Assembly (NCBI GenBank): GCA_002297865.1 | Contig: DBKX01000202.1 | Span: forward strand, 567-7,901 | Direction: 5' to 3' | Length of the DNA stretch: 7,335 bases | DNA from: Lachnoclostridium sp. UBA739 | GTDB taxonomy: Bacteria; Bacillota_A; Clostridia; Lachnospirales; Lachnospiraceae | Part shown: positions 1 through 6,245 of the stretch, piece by piece | Layout: every line of letters starts with the position of its first letter | Position numbering within the stretch: position 1 is the first letter of the stretch | The notes under the pieces: generated by a model | What the model was told of the DNA's origin: nothing | Databases searched by the model: none | Seen by the model: only the letters and a program-made list of their open reading frames with translations | Translations under genes and position numbers: made by a program

Positions 1-1
1 T

Positions 2-937
2 GGTTCTTTGCGTGATGCTTTAAGTTTATTGGATCAGTGTATTGCGTTCTACTTTGGAGAGACTCTAACCTTCGATAAGGTTTTAGATGTACTAGGTGCA
101 GTAGACATTGAGGTATTTCATCAGTTGTTAGATATCGTGTTGGCAGAAGATGTACCAGCAGCTATGAAGCTGGTTGAAGATATCGTCATTACAGGCCGTG
201 AGTTAGGGCAGTTTGTAGTTGATTTTACATGGTATCTTAGAAACTTGCTTTTATTAAAGACTTCAGAAGAAGCAGAGCAAATGCTTGATGTTTCCAGTGA
301 GCAGATTGCGGTACTTAGGACTCACGCAGAAAGTTTATCAGTAGAAGCACTTATGCGTTATATTCGAATCTTTTCAGAACTTAGTAATCAGTTGAAATAT
401 GCAACACAAAAGAGAGTTTTGTTAGAATTAGCTATTATCAAGTTATGTAAGCCGCAGATGGAACAGAATTATGATTCTATCATAGACAGACTTAGCAAAT
501 TAGAGAAGCAGATTGCCAACGGAGTTACCGTAAATGTAGCACCAATAGCAGTTCAAGGTTCACAGACTAGTTCTCCGTCCACTCAACCAGCACAGGAGAA
601 ACCTGTAGAATTTCCAAAGGCATTACCAGAGGATTTAAAAGAGGTTGCTAAAGAGTGGGGAATGATTAAAGGTTCATTAAGTGGTTCGGTAAGAGCCGTA
701 ATTAACGACGCAACACCAACTGCAGCAGGCGACACTTTAATGCTTGTATTTGAGAAAGCAGTAAGTTATAAAATGCTTTCAGAAGAAGCCAATATTCAGG
801 AAATAGAACAGGCAATCAAAGACTGTATTCAAAAAGAAGTGAAAGTACAAACTAAGTTATTAGAAAATGACGATAAAAGAGAAAACATAGTTGACATTTC
901 CCAAAGGGTCAATATGCCAATAGAATATGAAGATTAA
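2..937 (+). CDS. dnaX: DNA polymerase III subunit gamma/tau, C-terminal part (5' truncated by window edge)
   Basis: DnaX is the ATPase motor of the clamp loader, which places the beta clamp on primed DNA and ties the polymerase cores together. The frame is open from the first full codon and opens with GSLRDALSLLDQ, the sensor-2 region of the DnaX AAA+ module, so the Walker A/B part lies upstream. The TTG at 8 is an internal Leu codon, not a start. The next ~130 residues (AVDIEVFHQLLD, GRELGQFVVDFTWYLRNLLLLK) match the helical collar domain III that holds the pentamer together. A Ser/Thr/Pro/Gln-rich linker follows (about residues 175-200 of the visible part), then a ~100-residue tail resembling the tau-specific end. 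I saw no in-frame A-AAA-AAG slippery heptamer, so a gamma product from frameshifting is not supported here. ebfC starts 24 bases downstream, giving an operon. The family assignment is firm; only the N-terminus is missing. Confidence 0.95.
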   Translation, partial: GSLRDALSLLDQCIAFYFGETLTFDKVLDVLGAVDIEVFHQLLDIVLAEDVPAAMKLVEDIVITGRELGQFVVDFTWYLRNLLLLKTSEEAEQMLDVSSEQIAVLRTHAESLSVEALMRYIRIFSELSNQLKYATQKRVLLELAIIKLCKPQMEQNYDSIIDRLSKLEKQIANGVTVNVAPIAVQGSQTSSPSTQPAQEKPVEFPKALPEDLKEVAKEWGMIKGSLSGSVRAVINDATPTAAGDTLMLVFEKAVSYKMLSEEANIQEIEQAIKDCIQKEVKVQTKLLENDDKRENIVDISQRVNMPIEYED

Positions 938-961
938 ATTTCTTACAAGGAGGAAGTAATT

Positions 962-1315
962 ATGGCTAAAAGAGGTGGATTTCCAGGAGGCGGACTACCA
1001 GGAAATATGAATAATTTAATGAAACAAGCGCAGAGAATGCAAAGACAGATGGAAGAAAAGCAGAAAGAATTAGAAGAAAAAGAATGGGAAGCAACAGCAG
1101 GTGGCGGTGCAGTATCTGTTCGTGTTTCAGGTAAAAAAGAAGTTGTAGCCATTAATCTATCTGAAGAAGTTGTAGATCCAGATGATATTGAAATGCTTCA
1201 GGATTTAATTATTGCAGCAACAAACGAAGCTTTAAGAAAAGCAGAAGAAGAGTCTAATGAAATGATGAATGAAATCGCTGGTGGTATTGGCGGTTTAAGT
1301 GGTTTACCATTCTAG
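962..1315 (+). CDS. ebfC: YbaB/EbfC-family nucleoid-associated protein
   Basis: This 117-residue protein is of usual length for the YbaB/EbfC (B. subtilis YaaK) family of small dimeric DNA-binding proteins that coat the nucleoid. It has a Gly/Pro-rich N-terminus (residues 1-15) followed by a Met/Gln/Lys/Glu-rich helix (about 16-42, [18 protein letters not shown]). The family core comes next (about 45-75), with [20 protein letters not shown] and [14 protein letters not shown], then a C-terminal helix and a Gly-rich tail ending [11 protein letters not shown] at 962 sits 7 bases after a strong AAGGAGGA site (947-954), which fixes the start. The gene lies between dnaX and recR, 24 and 16 bases from them, the classic arrangement. 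Its link to recombination or repair in other species is inferred from this neighbourhood and is not visible in the protein. Confidence 0.95.
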   Translation: MAKRGGFPGGGLPGNMNNLMKQAQRMQRQMEEKQKELEEKEWEATAGGGAVSVRVSGKKEVVAINLSEEVVDPDDIEMLQDLIIAATNEALRKAEEESNEMMNEIAGGIGGLSGLPF

Positions 1316-1331
1316 TAAAGAAGGAGATACT

Positions 1332-1928
1332 ATGGATTACTATAGCAGCCAAATCAGTAAGCTTATTGAGGAGTTATCAAGGCTGCCTGGGATTGGTGCA
1401 AAATCGGCTCAAAGATTAGCGTTCCACATTATTAATATGCCAGAAGACCAAGTGCAGAAACTGAGCAATACAATTGTGGAGGCAAAGAAAAATGTTCGTT
1501 ATTGCAGTAAATGTATGACGTTAACAGATAAGGAAGTGTGTCCAATATGCAGCAGCCCAAACCGTAATCAGAAGGTGATTATGGTAGTTGAAAATCCAAG
1601 AGACTTGGCAGCCTACGAGAAGACTCAAAAGTTCGATGGCGTGTATCATGTTCTACATGGTGCGATTTCCCCTATGCTTGGAATTGGCCCGGCAGATATT
1701 AAACTAAAAGAATTAATGCAACGTTTACAGGAAGATGTAGATGAAGTTATCATAGCTACAAATTCCAGCTTGGAAGGTGAGACAACAGCAATGTATATCA
1801 GCAAACTAATCAAGCCAACAGGCATTAAAGTTAGCCGTATCGCAAGTGGAGTTCCAGTAGGCGGAGACCTAGAATATATTGATGAAGTAACACTTCTTCG
1901 TGCATTAGAAGGAAGAACAGAATTATAA
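1332..1928 (+). CDS. recR: Recombination mediator protein RecR
   Basis: RecR works with RecO (and RecF) to load RecA onto SSB-coated single-stranded DNA during gap repair. The 198-residue product is full length for the family and has all the expected parts. A helix-hairpin-helix covers about 10-32 ([16 protein letters not shown]). A four-Cys zinc site is formed by C58-x2-C61 and C70-x2-C73. A Toprim domain spans about 80-175, with [12 protein letters not shown] (E87) and [12 protein letters not shown] at 142-153. The C-terminal segment carries [20 protein letters not shown]. The frame is open back to 1299, but that would overlap ebfC by 17 bases. ATG at 1332 has an AAGGAG site at 1321-1326 and gives the normal N-terminus. 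The gene is last in the dnaX-ebfC-recR operon, with a terminator starting 1 base after its stop. Confidence 0.97.
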   Translation: MDYYSSQISKLIEELSRLPGIGAKSAQRLAFHIINMPEDQVQKLSNTIVEAKKNVRYCSKCMTLTDKEVCPICSSPNRNQKVIMVVENPRDLAAYEKTQKFDGVYHVLHGAISPMLGIGPADIKLKELMQRLQEDVDEVIIATNSSLEGETTAMYISKLIKPTGIKVSRIASGVPVGGDLEYIDEVTLLRALEGRTEL

Positions 1929-1929
1929 T

Positions 1930-1977
1930 AAAAAGACTGATAAACATGGAACCAGCATGTCTATCAGTCTTTTTATT
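1930..1977 (+). terminator. Intrinsic terminator of the dnaX-ebfC-recR operon
   Basis: A 19-bp inverted repeat (left arm 1930-1948, right arm 1956-1974) has one mismatch and a 7-base loop. The outer arms are AAAAAGACTGATA and TATCAGTCTTTTT, so the stem runs directly into a T tract. It begins one base after the recR stop. The A-rich left arm would also give a U tract on the other strand, but no minus-strand gene ends here. Confidence 0.92.
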
Positions 1978-2150
1978 TAGGTTAATGAGAGGGGGGAGTC
2001 TTTCAAATGTATGAAATTTCTCTTGCAAGTATTAGTATAGAGAAAATATATGAACAAACTATGTGTAAACAATAAAATAACTCTAAAAGAACACCTAAAC
2101 TATAAATAAAGTGTAAACATAAAATAAATTTCCAGTATGAAAGAGTTTTC

Positions 2151-2179
2151 TTGGCAGATACTAACGTTGTAATGATGAT
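2151..2179 (+). promoter_or_regulatory. Possible sigma-A promoter of the peroxiredoxin gene
   Basis: TTGGCA (2151-2156, 5 of 6 to consensus) stands 17 bases before GATGAT (2174-2179, 4 of 6). A better -10 hexamer, GATAAT at 2177-2182, overlaps but would need a 20-base spacer. Either choice puts the transcription start just before the ribosome binding site, giving a very short leader. I see no PerR-type TTATAAT inverted repeat here, although PerR or OxyR control is common for ahpC genes. Confidence 0.35.
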
Positions 2180-2203
2180 AATATGCGTGACAGGAGGAAA
2201 AAT

Positions 2204-2767
2204 ATGTCTCAAATCGGAAAAAAGGTAAAGGATTTTAAAGTAGAAGCTTATCATAATAATTCTTTTAAAACGGTAACGCAGGAAGATATTATGGGAAAAT
2301 GGTCACTCATTTTTTTCTATCCAGCAGACTTTACATTTGTTTGTCCAACCGAATTGGAAGATTTAGCAGAACATTATGATGAATTTAAAAAACTTGGGTG
2401 TGAAGTATATTCCGTTTCAACAGATAATCACTTTGTCCATAAGGCTTGGCATGATGCGTCTGATACAATTAAGAAAATTCAATTTCCAATGTTAGCAGAT
2501 CCCACAGGTCATCTTGCAAGGATGTTTAAGGTCATGATAGAAGACACAGGAATGGCAGAGCGTGGAGCATTTATTGTGAATCCAGCCGGAGAAATTGTAT
2601 TATACGAAGTAAATGCAGGTGGCATTGGAAGAAACACAGAAGAATTACTACGCAAATTACAAGCTGCTCAGTTCGTTGCTGAGCATGGAGATCAAGTATG
2701 CCCTGCTCGCTGGAAACCAGGAGCAAGTACTTTGAAACCAGGCATCGACTTAGTAGGTACAATTTAA
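2204..2767 (+). CDS. ahpC: Alkyl hydroperoxide reductase subunit C-type 2-Cys peroxiredoxin
   Basis: This cytosolic thiol peroxidase reduces H2O2, organic hydroperoxides and possibly peroxynitrite through a Cys-sulfenate intermediate. The product is 187 residues, the length of E. coli AhpC, and the key residues sit at the same positions. Peroxidatic C47 is in DFTFVCPTE, T44 and R120 (AERGAF) complete the active site, and resolving C166 is in VCPARW. GGIGR (139-143) and the C-terminal DLVGTI are typical of the AhpC/Prx1 class. The frame runs back to 2183, but AGGAGG at 2192-2197 is 6 bases from ATG 2204, which decides the start. There is no ahpF reductase gene beside it, so the electron donor (AhpF elsewhere, thioredoxin or rubredoxin system) cannot be told. 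It stands alone between the recR terminator and convergent yyaC. In an anaerobe the likely role is oxygen and peroxide tolerance. Confidence 0.95.
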   Translation: MSQIGKKVKDFKVEAYHNNSFKTVTQEDIMGKWSLIFFYPADFTFVCPTELEDLAEHYDEFKKLGCEVYSVSTDNHFVHKAWHDASDTIKKIQFPMLADPTGHLARMFKVMIEDTGMAERGAFIVNPAGEIVLYEVNAGGIGRNTEELLRKLQAAQFVAEHGDQVCPARWKPGASTLKPGIDLVGTI

Positions 2768-2784
2768 TTATGAGATAAGATAAA

Positions 2785-2828
2785 AGGCTGTTACAAAACG
2801 AAGAATCTTTACGTAATTGTAACAGCCA
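2785..2828. terminator. Shared hairpin between convergent ahpC and yyaC
   Basis: GGCTGTTACA (2786-2795) and TGTAACAGCC (2818-2827) form a perfect 10-bp stem, extended by an A-T pair at 2796/2817. The hairpin lies 18 bases after the ahpC stop and 14 bases from the yyaC stop. Reading the minus strand, the stem is followed by TTTTATCTTATC, which suits an intrinsic terminator for yyaC. Reading the plus strand the tail is AAATTTAG, which is poor, so termination of ahpC here is less certain. Confidence 0.75.
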
Positions 2829-2841
2829 AATTTAGTTATCT

Positions 2842-3402
2842 TCAACCATTTTGCACAGCATATCGTACTCCAATACAGATATAGTCAGCAAGTTTCATTA
2901 CAACATCTAATCGGGTGGTCTGTAATAGCATATGGTTTAATACCCCCGAAATATTTACGATACCAGTGATAAAGATATCACCCACAGCAGGTAAGTCTTT
3001 ATCTACACCAATTCCTGGTTGTATAGAACCCTCTCCTAAGGTAATAAAGCCTACATGGTTATTGGAACCAAGAGAAGCGTCAATCGCAACCAATAACGGA
3101 TTCTTATGATTCTCACGAATCTCCTCAATAGTCTCTAGTAAGTTCTTTGCGTGTACTGGATGATCTAATGTACCATACACAAACATATTTGGATAAGTTA
3201 GTTTGGAAAGTTTATATCCAATGATTGGTCCGAGACAATCTCCAGTAGCCCGGTCAGACCCAATGCATAATAAAACAATTTCCTGATTGCCGTTTGCCTT
3301 CTTTTTAAGCAGAGTAGTGAAAGTCCGGCAAAAATCATAAACACTTGAGATATCTTTTGAATTAAAATAATAAATATCTTTTTTTTGCTTTGTTAAACTC
3401 AT
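2842..3402 (-). CDS. yyaC: Sporulation protein YyaC, GPR-like putative spore protease family
   Basis: The 186-residue product matches the YyaC family (DUF1256), sporulation proteins related to GPR, the atypical aspartic protease that degrades small acid-soluble proteins at germination. [21 protein letters not shown] (42-62) parallels the GPR pattern GNxxxTPDALGP, and [11 protein letters not shown] (103-113) parallels its AIDA segment, so the two Asp positions used by GPR have counterparts in D55 and D108. The stretch [20 protein letters not shown] (123-142) parallels the GPR GIHPGSGVGN region. The exact substrate is unknown. The frame is open upstream to 3549, but those 49 residues look unlike the family. 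An AAAGGGA site (3413-3407) lies just ahead of ATG 3402, which decides the start. A forespore or mother-cell sigma promoter is expected; upstream I found only weak candidates (GAATA and CATATG elements with wrong spacing), so none is called. Confidence 0.88.
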   Translation of the reverse strand: MSLTKQKKDIYYFNSKDISSVYDFCRTFTTLLKKKANGNQEIVLLCIGSDRATGDCLGPIIGYKLSKLTYPNMFVYGTLDHPVHAKNLLETIEEIRENHKNPLLVAIDASLGSNNHVGFITLGEGSIQPGIGVDKDLPAVGDIFITGIVNISGVLNHMLLQTTRLDVVMKLADYICIGVRYAVQNG

Positions 3403-3741
3403 ATAATCCCTTTCCCAATGCATTACATATGTGCAATGTTTCAAAATTCTAGTAGTAGTATTCACTGGAATGATTGAATATAGACATGTGTTTTTGAAAA
3501 AAATACGCAAAAAACTACAAATAGTCCAAATTGTCAAGTCCCAAAACAAAGAAAATTAGCAATAACAGGTAGAAATAAATAGCAACAACAAATAATTTGT
3601 GATTCTAGAAAGAAAAATTCTTCTAAAAAGAGAAAAAGTTCTGACAAAAATTTACTTTCCGTTGTGGTAAGATTTCAATAATGTAAGTAAATATATTTCA
3701 AAATGTTGAGAAAAAGGGTGTCCATGACAGGAGGAATTGAA
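3403..3741. other. Divergent intergenic region between yyaC and the LysM gene
   Basis: This 339-base, very AT-rich stretch has no convincing gene. It must carry the yyaC promoter (-) and the promoter of the downstream LysM gene (+). A perfect 13-base palindrome, ACAAAT-A-ATTTGT, lies at 3588-3600. Six bases further on is an imperfect inverted repeat, TAGAAAGAA / TTCTTCTA at 3606-3625, with a 3-base loop and one bulged A. Both lie just upstream of the likely + promoter and could be operators, though AT-rich DNA yields such repeats by chance. Confidence 0.5.
3641..3673 (+). promoter_or_regulatory. Tentative promoter of the LysM gene
   Basis: TGGTAAGAT (3665-3673) fits an extended -10 element (TG-N-TAAGAT, 4 of 6 in the hexamer). 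CTGACA at 3641-3646 resembles a -35 box but is 21 bases away, longer than normal. AATAAT at 3677-3682 is an alternative -10 with no good -35. The transcript would have a leader of about 60 bases before ATG 3742. Confidence 0.25.
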
Positions 3742-4974
3742 ATGATAGAAAGCATATATAGTAGTCAAGCACATGGCAGTACATCGTCTGCACTGGTAAA
3801 AATACCTAAAAACGTAAGACAGATTGGACAAGTCAATGATTTAAAGAAAATATATGTAGAAGATTATGTTATGTCATTTATAAAGAAACTGGGAATAAGA
3901 AAGGAATCATCTAGTGAACTGGTGGTTCTTCTTGGTCAGTTTGTGAAGATTAATAACTGTCAGTGTATTTTTATTAATGGAGCAATAGAATTAAAAGATG
4001 TAATATATGAAGATAACCTAGTGTTTTCTAACGAGGTTTGGACCAATATCTATGAAACAATTAAACAGTATTTTACTAACGTTGAGATAGTGGGCTGGAG
4101 TATTATTAGAGCAGGGCTGCCTTTGAATGTAGACGAGCGTATCAAAAAGGTTCATGTTGATAACTTTGCGGGTCAAGACAAGACCTTGTTACTCTATGAC
4201 AGTTTAGAACGAGAAGAGGCGTTCTATGTGTTTGAAGAAAATAAATTGAAACGTCAAGATGGCTATTACATATTTTACGATAAAAATGCAGAAATGCAGA
4301 ATTATATTATTCGTTTGCGAGAGGAACATGGAAATGGAAATGTAAAGCCGTATTCTATCCCAAGACGCCCACAGGTTTCAGAAAAGTTGGAAGAGAAACA
4401 AGCTGTAAGATTGTCGAAAAGAAAACCAGCACTTGTTTATGGTCTAGGGGCGGTGGCAGCAGTAGTTGTTCTTGTATTTTCTGCGGCAACTTTAAATAGT
4501 TATGATACAAAGATTAATCAGAAACAAGAATCAACCGATGTACTGTCTGATAACGTGAAAGAAAATAATAAAGATTCCAAAGGTGCCAAAGAGGTTGCAG
4601 TCACAGGGCAAGATAGCCTTCCAATTGAGACAGCCAAAGGAAAATTATCCACTATCACTAATGATGAGCAAAATATAGCTAATAAAGGTGAGTCGAAAAA
4701 GTCATCAGCTAATGAAACAAAGAAACAGTCTAAAGATTCAGATAAGGTAGCAGCTAATGAAAACAAAAAGAATTCTAAAAAAAAGACAGAAAAAAAAGCA
4801 TCAACAGAGACATCAGCAAAAAATAATTATTATGTAGTAAAGAAGGGGGATTCATTATCTTCCATTTCGATGAAATTATATAACACGAGAAGTTATGTAA
4901 AGAAAATAAAAAAACTTAACAATATAGAAGATTCTGATATGATAAAAGTAGGACAGAAATTGTTGTTACCATAA
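3742..4974 (+). CDS. Membrane-anchored LysM protein with an N-terminal pseudo-MPN/JAB-like domain
   Basis: This 410-residue protein appears to be a type II membrane protein. Residues 32-195 look like an MPN/JAB fold, by pattern only: SSELVVLLG (57-65), an Ile-rich strand with INGAIELKDV (79-87), IVGWSIIRAGLP (116-127) where active members read VGWYHTHPG, then TLLLYDSLEREEAFYVFEE. The metal-binding His pair is replaced by Ile121 and Arg123, so it should not be a JAMM protease. RLSKRK (223-228) precedes one hydrophobic segment (about 229-251), placing the N-domain in the cytoplasm. A Lys/Ser/Asn/Glu-rich linker (255-360) leads to a C-terminal LysM domain (362-410, YYVVKKGDSLSSIS and IKVGQKLLLP), which binds peptidoglycan. 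The frame opens at 3703, but AGGAGG at 3729-3734, 7 bases before ATG 3742, decides the start. LysM and membrane segment are firm; the MPN assignment is inference. The next gene has its own likely promoter, so co-transcription is possible but unproven. Confidence 0.85.
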   Translation: MIESIYSSQAHGSTSSALVKIPKNVRQIGQVNDLKKIYVEDYVMSFIKKLGIRKESSSELVVLLGQFVKINNCQCIFINGAIELKDVIYEDNLVFSNEVWTNIYETIKQYFTNVEIVGWSIIRAGLPLNVDERIKKVHVDNFAGQDKTLLLYDSLEREEAFYVFEENKLKRQDGYYIFYDKNAEMQNYIIRLREEHGNGNVKPYSIPRRPQVSEKLEEKQAVRLSKRKPALVYGLGAVAAVVVLVFSAATLNSYDTKINQKQESTDVLSDNVKENNKDSKGAKEVAVTGQDSLPIETAKGKLSTITNDEQNIANKGESKKSSANETKKQSKDSDKVAANENKKNSKKKTEKKASTETSAKNNYYVVKKGDSLSSISMKLYNTRSYVKKIKKLNNIEDSDMIKVGQKLLLP

Positions 4975-4984
4975 TAACATTGTC

Positions 4985-5013
4985 TTTTCATGTTTTTCAG
5001 AATCATGTATAAT
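4985..5013 (+). promoter_or_regulatory. Probable sigma-A promoter of the propeller/cvpA gene pair
   Basis: A perfect TATAAT (5008-5013) is preceded 17 bases upstream by TTTTCA (4985-4990, 4 of 6 to consensus). It lies 10 bases after the stop of the LysM gene, with no terminator in between. The box overlaps the first in-frame ATG (5012) of the next gene. If the promoter is used, transcription begins near 5020 and that ATG cannot be the start. Confidence 0.55.
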
Positions 5014-5056
5014 GAAAGAAAAATACAGAAGGGGTACAGGAAAAGACGGTGCAAGG

Positions 5057-6241
5057 ATGGAAAGTTTAAGCGAAAGAAATGAAAATCAAAGAATTGAAAA
5101 TGCGAAAAAGAGGCGCAAACGTATGATACGGATCTCAATAATTTCGGTCAGTCTACTAATCCTCTTTGTTATCATTTTCAATATTTGGTCGTATTACACA
5201 AAAGATTATAAGGGATACAAGGTTTTGGAATCCGTTAAAAGAACTGATAGTAACACAACATACTATACAGTCTACAATAATGACAAACTTATGAAGTATA
5301 GCCGTGATGGAGCGGTAGGTTTTAATGACAAGCTAAATATGCAATGGAGCGGCAGTTACAATTTTGCTTCACCTATTTTTGATTCGTGTGGAATTTATGT
5401 AGGGCTTGCAGATCAAGGCGGAACAGAAGTGTATGTTTTTAATGGGAGCGATTCACCTAAGAAAATAGATGTGCTTTATCCAATTAGCCATATAAGAATT
5501 TCTACTCATGGAGTAATAGCAGTAGTTATGAGCAGAGATAATTCAGATTTAGTTCAGGTATATGACTCAACCAATGGAGAGCTGTTGGTCGAGTTTAACA
5601 CTAATGTTTCAGATGATGGCTATCCTGTTGATATCGCATTATCAAGTGATGGAACTAAACTGGTTACATCGTATTTGAACGTAACCAATGGAAACTCCAT
5701 AAGTAAACTTACATTTTACAATTTAGGCGAGGTGGGAAAAAACTACTCCAATAATATTGTGGCTGCCAAAACATTTGAGAAAGAAATTATTTCAAAAGTT
5801 GAGTTCATGGGAAATGATACAGTTTGCGCTTTCAGTGAAAGAGGTTATTATCTCTACACCATGAAACAGCTTGTTCAGGATGTTTCAAGCAAGAAATTTA
5901 AGGAGACTATCAAGAGTGTATTCTTGACAGATGAGAATTTTGGATTTGTTTTTAGTTCACCAAATGCGAGCGAAACATACAAGATAGTAGTATATGATTT
6001 ACTAGGCAAAGAAAAAATGAGCAGGAATATTGACTTCGCATATAAAAATGTATATATGGTAAAGGACCAAATCATATTTATAGCAGATCAAGAGTGCCAC
6101 ATTTTTAGGAAAAACGGTACTGAAAAACTCAATTGCAAATTCAATTCACAAATCTCATATATATTACCTGCAGAAGGATTTAATCGATATGTTCTTGTAA
6201 GTGATAATTCCATTGATGTAATCAAGGTTAAGGAGGCTTAG
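5057..6241 (+). CDS. Single-pass membrane protein with external beta-propeller-like domain (DUF5711-like)
   Basis: The 394-residue product has a charged N-terminus rich in Lys/Arg (AKKRRKR, 16-22), one membrane segment (about 26-46) and a ~345-residue domain that should face outward. That domain shows recurring propeller-like strands: LMKYSRDGAVGFNDKLNMQW (78-97), GIYVGLADQGGTEVYVFNG, VQVYDSTNGELLVEF and PVDIALSSDGTKLVTSYL. The pattern and layout resemble the DUF5711 family of Lachnospiraceae, for which I know no function. No catalytic motif is evident. A longer frame begins at ATG 5012, but a TATAAT box covers that codon and no ribosome site precedes it. ATG 5057 is preferred, although its own site is poor (CAGGA 15 bases ahead, AAGG immediately ahead), so the start is uncertain. 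Its 3' end carries the ribosome site of the CvpA gene, 4 bases before the TTG start. Confidence 0.75.
   Translation: MESLSERNENQRIENAKKRRKRMIRISIISVSLLILFVIIFNIWSYYTKDYKGYKVLESVKRTDSNTTYYTVYNNDKLMKYSRDGAVGFNDKLNMQWSGSYNFASPIFDSCGIYVGLADQGGTEVYVFNGSDSPKKIDVLYPISHIRISTHGVIAVVMSRDNSDLVQVYDSTNGELLVEFNTNVSDDGYPVDIALSSDGTKLVTSYLNVTNGNSISKLTFYNLGEVGKNYSNNIVAAKTFEKEIISKVEFMGNDTVCAFSERGYYLYTMKQLVQDVSSKKFKETIKSVFLTDENFGFVFSSPNASETYKIVVYDLLGKEKMSRNIDFAYKNVYMVKDQIIFIADQECHIFRKNGTEKLNCKFNSQISYILPAEGFNRYVLVSDNSIDVIKVKEA
6230..6236 (+). promoter_or_regulatory. Ribosome binding site fixing a TTG start
   Basis: A perfect AAGGAGG lies inside the last codons of the propeller gene, 9 bases before TTG 6246. No ATG or GTG in the right frame lies near it, so it sets the TTG start of the CvpA gene and suggests translational coupling between the two genes. 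Confidence 0.8.
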
Positions 6242-6245
6242 TGGA

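Noticed and set aside
826..842. A-rich run in dnaX that might be a frameshift site producing gamma
   Set aside because: The run is CAAAAAG, read as CAA-AAA-G in frame, which does not form an X-XXY-YYZ slippery heptamer, and no strong stem follows.
1299..1331. Longer recR start inside the end of ebfC
   Set aside because: It would overlap ebfC by 17 bases, lacks a ribosome site, and adds residues not typical of RecR. ATG 1332 with AAGGAG is clearly better.
3410..3480. Sporulation sigma-factor promoter for yyaC on the minus strand
   Set aside because: A GAATA and a CATATG or CATTGCA element exist, but spacings are 27 or 20 bases and the -10 matches are partial, so no call was made.
3403..3549. 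Upstream extension of yyaC by 49 codons in the same open frame
   Set aside because: The added residues do not look like the family, and a ribosome binding site sits directly before ATG 3402. AT-rich intergenic DNA left open by chance is a simpler account.
2842..3549. Plus-strand frames lying within yyaC and minus-strand frames lying within the + genes
   Set aside because: They lie opposite well-supported genes, lack ribosome sites and show no recognisable protein pattern.
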